This document shows, piece after piece, positions 7,928 to 15,079 of a stretch of 39,599 bases of DNA (the stretch's first letter is position 1; every line of letters starts with the position of its first letter). Origin of the DNA: an uncultured archaeon. Its GTDB lineage: Archaea; Altiarchaeota; Altiarchaeia; IMC4; SCGC-AAA252-I15. The notes under the pieces are model-generated. The model saw only the letters and a list, made by a program, of their open reading frames with translations. It was not told the DNA's origin and did not search any database. Where the stretch lies: positions 1 through 39,599 of the forward strand of contig CABMCB010000076.1 in NCBI GenBank assembly GCA_902384455.1, given 5' to 3'. The translations under genes were made by a program, and so were the position numbers.

Positions 7928-8899
7928 ATGGAGCTCGCAGAACTTGATAGCATAGTTAAGTGGCTGAACATCACTCAGCAGCAGCACGACGTACTCTCCT
8001 GCATCTATGCTCTTGAAGAACAAAAAAGCGAAATCAACCCAAAAAACATTCTTGACGCCTATAAAAAAACTTATAGTAAAAGCATCCAACCGAGCAATCT
8101 TTTTCCATTACTGAAGACTTTGGTGGAACGGGACATTATTATCAAAAAAGAGAAAGCCAACTACGCCCTTAACTCTGAAGGCATTAGAAACCAGCTTCTG
8201 ACCAGCCAACGAATCATGCAAAAAGAACTTGAAGATCAAACCTATGTGATAGACCACATTGACGAATACTTCAAATCAATAGCAAACCACGAAAAACAGC
8301 CAATTCTGAAATACTACTCCTATACAGATGGCTTTGAAAAATTGGCCGAAATACTCAAAAGCTGCAAAAAACACTATTGCACTTCAACGTTCCCGTACAT
8401 AGCGTGGATGCCGACATTAGCCTACCAGCGAGGAGTGGAAGCCTACAACAACGTCCTGTGGGAACGGTGCCTCACGAAGAAAGTGCTCGAGGTGACTTAC
8501 TTGACCCCCTTAGACATGGACCTCCTCTACAGCCGGGCGATGAAAGTGTTTGGTGTCGATAAACTGGCTTACGCAGAGTGCGAGTCCATGTTAAACAAGG
8601 TCGAGGCTCTTTTGGAACGAAATGAAAACCTTGACATAAAATACCTCGAAAACCCAGTAGGTTTCTTCGTAATGATACCCGAAAGGAATAGTCCAACTGA
8701 TGTTTTCATATTCCTTAGGGACGAGAACCGTGAAGTTATAGGTTATATTTACATCAACTCTGAGGACATAGCTTACCAAGCCAAGCAGCAGTTCCTAAGT
8801 GAAAGTAAGCATGCAGTTTCGCTCAGGGATCCAAAAGGTAAAGTAGTCCTAAAGAAAATCCGGAAACAGTTCGCCGAGAAATACGCCCACAGTAAGTGA
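7928..8899 (+). CDS. TrmB-like transcriptional regulator
   Basis: 323 residues. The first ~90 have a winged-helix pattern (TQQQHDVLSCIYALEEQ...NPKNILDAYKKTYSKSIQPSNLFPLLKTLVERDIIIKKEKANYALN), followed by a helix (GIRNQLLTSQRIMQKELEDQ) like the TrmB linker. The C-terminal ~200 residues (FEKLAEILKSCKKHYCTSTFPYIAW, VTYLTPLDMD, GFFVMIPERNSPTDVFIFLRD) resemble the PLD-like effector domain of TrmB proteins without obvious catalytic HKD motifs. A predicted cytoplasmic DNA-binding sensor with unknown ligand. It is divergent to the 41-codon gene across the AGTATnnATACT site, so it is the best candidate binder of that operator. Confidence 0.6.
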   Translation: MELAELDSIVKWLNITQQQHDVLSCIYALEEQKSEINPKNILDAYKKTYSKSIQPSNLFPLLKTLVERDIIIKKEKANYALNSEGIRNQLLTSQRIMQKELEDQTYVIDHIDEYFKSIANHEKQPILKYYSYTDGFEKLAEILKSCKKHYCTSTFPYIAWMPTLAYQRGVEAYNNVLWERCLTKKVLEVTYLTPLDMDLLYSRAMKVFGVDKLAYAECESMLNKVEALLERNENLDIKYLENPVGFFVMIPERNSPTDVFIFLRDENREVIGYIYINSEDIAYQAKQQFLSESKHAVSLRDPKGKVVLKKIRKQFAEKYAHSK

Positions 8900-9009
8900 T
8901 TGCTTGTATAATAACGGGGAATTGTGCGGCTCCAACCGGCATTAAATCGTTTTTTAACCCAAACGTGTTAAGATAAGGAAAGTTGGGTCTACATAAGTAG
9001 GGGTCACAG

Positions 9010-9447
9010 ATGGCAGAAAAAAAAGAGAAGCAGAAAATTTATAAAGACCTTATTGTTCATCCTGAACGGCGGAAAACTTCAGAACTAGTCCGCCACACCG
9101 ATGATAGTCCCGGAACAAGGTATGTAGCCCTAGACAAAAAAATTCTGTCTGAATCGACAGTCTATCAGGCCGTCAGGATAATCAAGGATTTGAAGGTTAA
9201 GCCACCCGAATACGTAAAGTCTCACTCTCATACGGTCGACAGCACTTATATTTTCTTGGGCGATAACGAAGACTTAAGCGGGCTTAAAGCCGAGGTTGTT
9301 CTTGGAGACGAGACCTACGTCATAGATTCTCCTGCATCCATATTCGTTCCTAAGCGTTTGAATCATTCTGTTAAGCTAATAGGTGGTTCTGGCCTATTCA
9401 TAAACACCGTACTAAACGGCGATTATAATGAAGCCACGTACTGGTGA
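9010..9447 (+). CDS. Cupin-fold protein
   Basis: 145 residues. After a basic N-terminal ~70 residues come cupin motif 1 (VKSHSHTVDSTYIFLGDN, with the HxH metal pair) and motif 2 (ASIFVPKRLNHSVKLIGGSG with the third His). The usual Glu of motif 1 is missing. The end NTVLNGDYNEATYW is strongly family-like. It could be a metal-dependent isomerase, dioxygenase or sugar-binding protein; the reaction cannot be read. The likely promoter is GTTTTTTAAC at 8950-8959. Its last 20 nt overlap the E1-like gene, the start of a three-gene cassette. Confidence 0.75.
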   Translation: MAEKKEKQKIYKDLIVHPERRKTSELVRHTDDSPGTRYVALDKKILSESTVYQAVRIIKDLKVKPPEYVKSHSHTVDSTYIFLGDNEDLSGLKAEVVLGDETYVIDSPASIFVPKRLNHSVKLIGGSGLFINTVLNGDYNEATYW

Positions 9448-10369
9448 TGTCTTAAGTTGGGATAATGTCACTGAACCGTTGCAGCCAACTTATTCTCTAA
9501 GTCAGGTTTATGATAAACTCACTCAAAGAAATTTGGGTGTCTATAACAAGATCGAGCAAAAAAAGATTCGTGCGGCGTCAGTGGCAATCATCGGGGTGGG
9601 TTGCGACGGAGGAATGGACGCTTATATATTGGCGCGTATGGGTGTGGGCAAACTTGTTCTTGTCGACTTTGACGTAAACGAACTTTCTAATTTGAATCGC
9701 CAGCCCATGTCGACTTTCTCCACATTGGGTTTGCCTAAAGTGCTTGCTGCAAAGGCCATTCTCCACGACATGAACCCTCTTGTTAAGGTTGAGGCTGTAA
9801 ACAAAGCGGTAGAGGAGGATAATGCCGAGAAAATTGTGAAAAAAGCGGATGTAGTCCTCCAGTGTACTGACAGTATGGTTGCGCGTATTGTTACGGTTAG
9901 GGCGTGCATTAAGGCTAAAAAGCCTTGTATAGTGATGACTGGTCAGCCTCCTTTCAGGAGTTTCGTTTCAACCATACTTTCTCCCGGGCCTTCATACGAG
10001 GAGCTTTTCAATATCGGTTTTGTTAAGGGTAAGTTGTTCAAAGGTAATCCTAAGCTAGTCGGGAAGGTGAGGGGCCTTAAGCGTGAGCGTGCGTTGCATG
10101 CGAATAAGTTGCGTGCCTCTGAGGGTTGGTTGCAGAAGTATCTTATGGCTGAAGCTGGTTGGGGTATTACCCCTGAGAGGGCTTATTTAACTTCTGTTTA
10201 TCAGGTTCATGAGGCGTTGGCTTTGATTACTGGTCGTTCGCCTAAGGCTGTTGCTCCGAGGGCTTTTGTGTCTGATTTGAATGGTCTTTCGGAGTTTGGG
10301 CGGCCTGATGTTATTGCTGCTTTGTTGGATCCGCCTAATGGCAGGTGGTGGGATTACCGTATGTTCTGA
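9428..10369 (+). CDS. ThiF/MoeB/HesA (E1-like) adenylating enzyme without zinc cysteines
   Basis: 313 residues. The Rossmann ATP-binding loop is GVGCDGGMD (56-64), then VLVDFDVNELSNLNRQ (78-92) with the ATP-contacting Asp and Arg, and QCTDSMVAR with the Asp expected near the adenylate. E1-like enzymes activate a carboxylate as acyl-adenylate (ThiS, MoaD, or peptide/tRNA substrates). Where MoeB/ThiF have GPCYRCLF, this protein has GPSYEELF (187-194), and no CxxC pairs are seen, so zinc and probably the sulfur-relay cysteine are absent. No ubiquitin-like partner gene is nearby. A small molecule or a peptide (as for MccB) is a possible substrate. It ends 3 nt before the next gene. Confidence 0.85.
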   Translation: MKPRTGDVLSWDNVTEPLQPTYSLSQVYDKLTQRNLGVYNKIEQKKIRAASVAIIGVGCDGGMDAYILARMGVGKLVLVDFDVNELSNLNRQPMSTFSTLGLPKVLAAKAILHDMNPLVKVEAVNKAVEEDNAEKIVKKADVVLQCTDSMVARIVTVRACIKAKKPCIVMTGQPPFRSFVSTILSPGPSYEELFNIGFVKGKLFKGNPKLVGKVRGLKRERALHANKLRASEGWLQKYLMAEAGWGITPERAYLTSVYQVHEALALITGRSPKAVAPRAFVSDLNGLSEFGRPDVIAALLDPPNGRWWDYRMF

Positions 10370-10372
10370 AAG

Positions 10373-11311
10373 ATGGTTGAGCTTCTTGACAGCACTTTGC
10401 GGGAGGGGTGTCAGGCGCCGGGCGTTAGTTTTTCTGTTGAGCAGCGTCTTGAGGTTGCTTTGTTGTTGGATGAGTTTGGCGTGGATTTTATTGATGCTGG
10501 TCATCCGGTTGTTAGTAAGGACGTCCTTGAGGGCGTTAAGTTGGTTGCTGGGCAGGGTCTTAATGCGCATGTTATTTCTCATGCGCGCGCCTGCAGGAAG
10601 GATGTTGATGCTGTGATTGATTCTGGTTCGGAGTGGGTGGGCATCTTTTTGGGCGTCAACAAGTTTAGTCTGCATGAGAAGGTTCATTGCAGCAAGCGCG
10701 AGGCTTTTGACATGGTGGTCGACAGTGTTTCTTATGCTAAGGCTCATGGTCTGAAGGTGCGTTATACGCCTGAGGATGCTACTAGGACTGAGTGGGCTGA
10801 TTTGGTTGAAATTAGTTTGAGGGCGGTTGAGGCTGGGGCAGATAGGATTTCGATTGCTGATACTGTGGGTGTTTCTACGCCGGGTAGGATGGCTGCTTTG
10901 GTGTCTTATTTGAAGGGTCGTCTGCCGTGTCCGCTTAATGTTCATTGCCATAATGATTTGGGGTTGGCTGTGGCGAATTCTCTTGCGGCTTATGAGGCTG
11001 GTGTTACTCTTATTGACGCGTCTGTTAACGGGTTGGGTGAGCGGGCTGGTATTACTCCTCTTCATGAGATTACGGTGGCTTTGTCTTATTTGTATGGTGT
11101 TAAGAAGTGGAAGCTTGATATGTTGCCGGGTATTTCGCAGGTTGTGGCGAAGTATTCGGGGATTCCTGTGCATCCTGAGACGCCTCTTGTGGGCAAGTAT
11201 GCTTTCACGCATACTGCTGATTTGCATAAGAAGGCTGTTAAGAAGAATCCTGAGTCTTATGAGCCTTTTAGTCCTGATATGGTGGGGCGGAAGCGTTCGT
11301 TTTCTCCGTAG
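10373..11311 (+). CDS. Short homocitrate/isopropylmalate-synthase-family protein
   Basis: 312 residues of the HMGL-like TIM barrel that condenses acetyl-CoA with a 2-oxo acid. Seen: LLDSTLREGCQAPG (metal Asp6 and catalytic Arg), DFIDAGHP, RISIADTVGVSTP, VHCHNDLGLAVANS (HxH zinc ligands 191/193) and NGLGERAGITPL. The protein ends at FTHTADLHKKAV...YEPFSPDMVGRKRSFSP, just before the GKHSG-like subdomain of NifV/LeuA, and the LeuA regulatory domain is absent. The following bases do not continue the domain in another frame. Codons end mostly in G or T. Substrate unknown; the cupin and E1 neighbours suggest a specialised pathway rather than leucine synthesis. Confidence 0.85.
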   Translation: MVELLDSTLREGCQAPGVSFSVEQRLEVALLLDEFGVDFIDAGHPVVSKDVLEGVKLVAGQGLNAHVISHARACRKDVDAVIDSGSEWVGIFLGVNKFSLHEKVHCSKREAFDMVVDSVSYAKAHGLKVRYTPEDATRTEWADLVEISLRAVEAGADRISIADTVGVSTPGRMAALVSYLKGRLPCPLNVHCHNDLGLAVANSLAAYEAGVTLIDASVNGLGERAGITPLHEITVALSYLYGVKKWKLDMLPGISQVVAKYSGIPVHPETPLVGKYAFTHTADLHKKAVKKNPESYEPFSPDMVGRKRSFSP

Positions 11312-11375
11312 GGGGTGGGTTTAGCGCGGCTTGTGGTTGCGGGTTTTTTAACTTCCCTGGTGTAAGAGAATAAGG

Positions 11376-12077
11376 GTGTTTAAGGTGCCTTCATACGTTA
11401 TCGCATCGACGACGTTGAGCGTTGACGGCAGGGTTGCTTTGCATGACAAGCCGATTGAGCTCACTAATCGCATAAGCGAGTATCATATTCAACGGTTGCG
11501 AGGTAGCGTTGACGCAATTATTGTGGACGTGTCTGCCTTCCTGAAGGGAGATCCGTTGTTTCCAGCTAAGGAATATCATCATAAGCATCCTGCGATAGTC
11601 ATTGTGGATAAGAACGCGGATCTTCCGCCGAATGCCGCCATCCTTAAGCAGGCAGACCATCATGTGATTCTTGTTGTCGGAAGGAACGCTTACAACACCC
11701 GCATTCAGCGTTTGCCCAAAAGCGACAGATTCGAAGTCCTCCAGAACAGCGGCACTAATGAAATAAACTTAAAGAGTCTTCTTGTGGACTTGTCGCTTAA
11801 GGGCATGCGGCGTGTGCTGGTGGAGTCGCAGGGCAATTTGATGAGGCGGTTTTTTGAGGACGGTTTTGTAAGCGAGTTGTACGTTACTTTCGCCCCTACG
11901 ATTGCCGGGGCAGGCGTTGATTTCCTCCATGAGACTCTTCTTGAGCCGGTGGATTTGAAGCTTGAGGGCATTATCCAGTTTGGGGACCATGTGGTGCTTC
12001 ACTACAAGGTTAAGTCCGATGAAATAGTGGTGGAGGGTGCGTCTGAGAAGCCGGCGGAAGGCGTTAAAGGTTCATAA
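11376..12077 (+). CDS. RibD-type pyrimidine reductase (riboflavin pathway)
   Basis: Predicted to reduce 2,5-diamino-6-ribosylamino-4(3H)-pyrimidinone 5'-phosphate to the ribityl compound with NAD(P)H (archaeal ArfC / yeast Rib7 role), with a DHFR-like fold. 233 residues. PSYVIASTTLSVDGRVAL, IQRLRGSVDAIIVDVS, KGMRRVLVESQGNLMRRFFE and GFVSELYVTFAPTIAGAG match family blocks, but the usual VEGGG loop reads VESQG. GTG at 11376 is 24 nt after a TTTTTTAAC element, so the message may be leaderless; GTG 11385 is an alternative. It complements the ribBCH operon 4.5 kb away but is not adjacent to it. Confidence 0.8.
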   Translation: MFKVPSYVIASTTLSVDGRVALHDKPIELTNRISEYHIQRLRGSVDAIIVDVSAFLKGDPLFPAKEYHHKHPAIVIVDKNADLPPNAAILKQADHHVILVVGRNAYNTRIQRLPKSDRFEVLQNSGTNEINLKSLLVDLSLKGMRRVLVESQGNLMRRFFEDGFVSELYVTFAPTIAGAGVDFLHETLLEPVDLKLEGIIQFGDHVVLHYKVKSDEIVVEGASEKPAEGVKGS

Positions 12078-12108
12078 GCTTTGGCTTCCTAGTTTAGTAA
12101 GGAGTTTC

Positions 12109-15042
12109 ATGCACAGTAATTTTGCGTTAGTTAGTGTTCTGTTTCTCCTGGCCTTCGCAGCCTTCTATATAGATCTTGGTGTTCCGTCGGGGGCTGTTGA
12201 GCGTTCATCGTTGTCCGTTGGTAGCCCCACTGCTTTCGCCATCTCCAAGCAGAAATCTGACGCTAATAAACAAATTACTCCAAGCGCTTTGGTTAAGGCT
12301 AGTAAGTCGTTGTCTGTTCGTATAGAGGCGGCTTCGGCTGGGGATACTATCCCCGCGATAGTCTTCCTTAAGGAGCCGAAAGGTGTGGGTCCGGTAGGTA
12401 AAGGGGGGCGTGTTTCTTCTGCGGCCGTTTCTGCAAGGGATTCGGCGGTTCGGGATGAGCAGGCTCGGGTTTCTGCGTCGTTGTCTGGTAAAACTCGGGT
12501 GACTCGGAGTTTGTCTTACATGAATGCGTTGGTTGGTGAGTTTGATGTTTCGGATCTTAAGATGCTTTTGAACAGCCCGTATGTTGATTTCGGGTACTTT
12601 GACGCTCCTGTTCGCATTATTGATCCGGTCACGCAAGATGCTCAGACTTTTCTTGCCGTAAGCGTTCCTTCAATAGGCGCGACTGCTGTGTGGGGCAATT
12701 ATAGCGTTTCAGGTAAGAACGTGACGGTCGCAGTGATTGATACCGGAATTGATTATACTCACCCGGATTTGGGCGGATGTTTGGGGCCTTCTTGTAAAGT
12801 TCGGGGTGGTTATGATTTCTATAATAATGACGCTGATCCTATGGACGATAATGGTCATGGTACTCATGTTGCGGGTACTGTGGCTGCTAATGGTACTGTG
12901 CGGGGTGTGGCTCCTGGTGCGAGTTTGTATGCTGTTAAGGTCTGTAGTAGTTCGGGTGATTGTTCTAGTTCTATGATTCTTGCGGGTGTTGATTGGGCTG
13001 TTGGTCATCAGGCTGATGTGATTAGCATGAGTCTTGGCGGGTACTATAACGTTAATGTGAATGATGGGTTGGATGGTTTGGAGGTTCATGCGCTTTCTAT
13101 TGCGGCTAAATACGGTATAGTGTCGGCTATTGCGGCGGGTAATGGCGGTCCCGGTACGAATACTATTGCGTGTCCTTCTTGTAATCCTGATGTTCTTACG
13201 GTGGGTGCTGTGAATGATGGTGGGACTGTTAGTCAGTCTGATGATACGGTGGCGTCTTTTAGCGGGAGGGGGCCTAGTGCGTTTGGGCGTCTTGATCCTG
13301 ATGTTTCTGCTCCTGGTGTGGGTATTGTGAGTACGTGGGTTGGTGGTGGGTATATGTCTTCTGATGGGACGAGTATGGCGACTCCTCATGTTGCTGGTGT
13401 TGCGGCTTTGTTGCTTGAGGCGGAGCCGGGTTTGTCTCCTGCTGGGGTTAGGGCTCGTTTGATGAGTACGGCGTTTCCTGTGGTGGGTAAGGTGTTTGAG
13501 GTTGGTGCTGGTGAGATTAACGTGTATCGTGCGCTTTCTTCGCCTCTTGATGTGTCTGTTGGGGGTGGCGATAGGTGGGAGACTGTTGTGATGCCGGGTT
13601 TTGTGCGCGTTGTCAATTTGACGTTGACTAATCGCGGCAATAGTACTCTCTCTGTTTGGTTTAGTGCTGAGAATCTTTCGGATTTGGAAAATAGTTATTT
13701 AGTGTCTTCTAGTTGGTTTACTCTTCCGGGCAACATCAGTTTAGCGAGCGGAGGGAGTGTGGTTCTGCCGGTTTCTTTGTGGGTGCCGTCTAATCAGCCT
13801 GCTTTCACTTACGGCGGCGTAATCAAGGTTCATTATGGCGGTGATTCGCTTCAGGTTCCTGTGGTGGTGACTGTGCCTTTCATTGGTTATGGTCTTATTA
13901 ACGGCACAGTCAACGACTATCAGTATTCTTACCATGAGGGTGATTGGGTGTATTACCTTCTGGTTAATCCCGCTTCGTCGTCTATCACTGTCGTTTTGAA
14001 TTGGAGCGGCTCAAGCGACCTAGATTTGTATTTGGTTTCGGACGACGGCGATATAGTGGGGACAAGCGACAGCGCAAGTAACGTTCAGGAAAGCGTCACT
14101 GTGTCGCCTCTGGCATACAGCCGGTATTGGGCGTTAGTCCGTTATTATACGGGTTCTGGAACGGTTCCTTATAATCTTACGGTTTCGTATGGCGGAAATC
14201 TTTCTGTTACTCCTCCAGTGTCCCAGATTAATGTGACAGGCAACCAAACAGCCAACATCACTTACGCCATCTACAACAACGGTCCTGCGGCAAACGCTGC
14301 GGCTTCACTCCGCCTGCTTAACAAAACCCAAGGCGTTACCCACGACATAAACCGGAGTTTAAACCCTCTTTTGTCGGACTACTGCGCGTTCCATTACCTG
14401 CGTTCATCGGAAGGGTTCAATCTCAACAACTCGGTCTTAGCTTCCGCGAACATCACTTGGAGTCACACTAACGACCTTGATTTGGTGCTTGGTTACATCG
14501 TGGGCTCCACCAACTACCGGTCGAGGATATCAGGCGACAGCAACAACACGTTATCAGGAAACTACTTTGAGGCTATTGACGCCGCAAACATAAGGGGCAT
14601 GGCGAGAACATATGACGACGTGTTCTTTGCGGTCTGCAATTTCGGCGGCGGAAGCTTCACCGGCGTGTACAACCTGTCAATATGGGTCTACGACGAGGCG
14701 CCGTGGCCCGCAGCTTCGGTTGCTCCGTCTTCGGTGACGTTTCCTGCGGGTGGAACCGCTAATGTGACATTGACGGTGAATGCGCAGGGGCTTTTGGAGA
14801 ACGCCACTTACGACGCCTACTTCACAGCATTAAGTCCGCAGGGACTAACTCTCGTAGAGTCTCCTCTGCTGGTCAACGTGCTCCCCCAGGAAGTTACTAC
14901 GACCACAACCACTACGACCACAACGACAACTACGACCACAACCACTACGACTACAACAACGACGTTGCCGGCCTCAATTCATGATTATTTCGGTCGTTTG
15001 TTTTCCGGTTGGAACCTGATTAGCGTTCCGCTTAACGTTTAA
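12109..15042 (+). CDS. Secreted subtilisin-like serine protease with PPC-like domain and Thr stalk
   Basis: Exported S8 peptidase, 977 residues from ATG 12109 (GGAG 8 nt upstream; a GTG at 12037 would overlap the previous gene). An N-terminal hydrophobic segment (FALVSVLFLLAFAAFYI) is the signal or anchor, then a propeptide. The catalytic triad is visible: VAVIDTGIDYTHPD (Asp), NGHGTHVAG (His), AIAAGNGGPG (oxyanion Asn) and GTSMATPHVAGVAAL (Ser). Beta-rich domains with many N-x-S/T sequons follow, including a PPC-like region (SDLDLYLVSDDGD). After 23 consecutive Thr codons comes SGWNLISVPLNV and an immediate stop. GWNLIS-type modules normally run much longer, so the C terminus appears cut. 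G/T-ending codons dominate the first two thirds. Confidence 0.93.
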   Translation: MHSNFALVSVLFLLAFAAFYIDLGVPSGAVERSSLSVGSPTAFAISKQKSDANKQITPSALVKASKSLSVRIEAASAGDTIPAIVFLKEPKGVGPVGKGGRVSSAAVSARDSAVRDEQARVSASLSGKTRVTRSLSYMNALVGEFDVSDLKMLLNSPYVDFGYFDAPVRIIDPVTQDAQTFLAVSVPSIGATAVWGNYSVSGKNVTVAVIDTGIDYTHPDLGGCLGPSCKVRGGYDFYNNDADPMDDNGHGTHVAGTVAANGTVRGVAPGASLYAVKVCSSSGDCSSSMILAGVDWAVGHQADVISMSLGGYYNVNVNDGLDGLEVHALSIAAKYGIVSAIAAGNGGPGTNTIACPSCNPDVLTVGAVNDGGTVSQSDDTVASFSGRGPSAFGRLDPDVSAPGVGIVSTWVGGGYMSSDGTSMATPHVAGVAALLLEAEPGLSPAGVRARLMSTAFPVVGKVFEVGAGEINVYRALSSPLDVSVGGGDRWETVVMPGFVRVVNLTLTNRGNSTLSVWFSAENLSDLENSYLVSSSWFTLPGNISLASGGSVVLPVSLWVPSNQPAFTYGGVIKVHYGGDSLQVPVVVTVPFIGYGLINGTVNDYQYSYHEGDWVYYLLVNPASSSITVVLNWSGSSDLDLYLVSDDGDIVGTSDSASNVQESVTVSPLAYSRYWALVRYYTGSGTVPYNLTVSYGGNLSVTPPVSQINVTGNQTANITYAIYNNGPAANAAASLRLLNKTQGVTHDINRSLNPLLSDYCAFHYLRSSEGFNLNNSVLASANITWSHTNDLDLVLGYIVGSTNYRSRISGDSNNTLSGNYFEAIDAANIRGMARTYDDVFFAVCNFGGGSFTGVYNLSIWVYDEAPWPAASVAPSSVTFPAGGTANVTLTVNAQGLLENATYDAYFTALSPQGLTLVESPLLVNVLPQEVTTTTTTTTTTTTTTTTTTTTTTTLPASIHDYFGRLFSGWNLISVPLNV
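14896..14964 (+). repeat. Threonine-codon minisatellite in the subtilase gene
   Basis: 69 bp encoding 23 Thr in a row with an imperfect 12-15-bp period (ACTACGACCACAACC units). It forms the presumed extended, possibly O-glycosylated stalk before the truncated C-terminal module. All four Thr codons are used, so the run is kept at protein level. Such tracts change length by slippage. Confidence 0.85.
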
Positions 15043-15079
15043 TCCTCTTTTACGTCGTCATCTCAAAATAGAAAACAAT

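Noticed and set aside
10187..11227. 346-codon minus-strand ORF opposite the homocitrate-synthase-like gene
   Set aside because: Shadow of the real gene, which has intact catalytic motifs; composition is Asn/Arg/His/Ser-rich.
12037..12108. Earlier GTG start for the subtilase
   Set aside because: It overlaps the RibD-type gene and adds a non-signal, basic stretch; ATG 12109 has a GGAG ribosome-binding site and leads into a signal sequence.
12709..13389. 226-codon minus-strand ORF opposite the subtilase
   Set aside because: Arg/Thr/His/Ile-rich shadow of the protease gene caused by its G/T-ending codons; no protein-like pattern.
14896..14964. CRISPR-like or integration repeat
   Set aside because: The repeat is in frame and encodes only Thr; there are no spacers or palindromic units.
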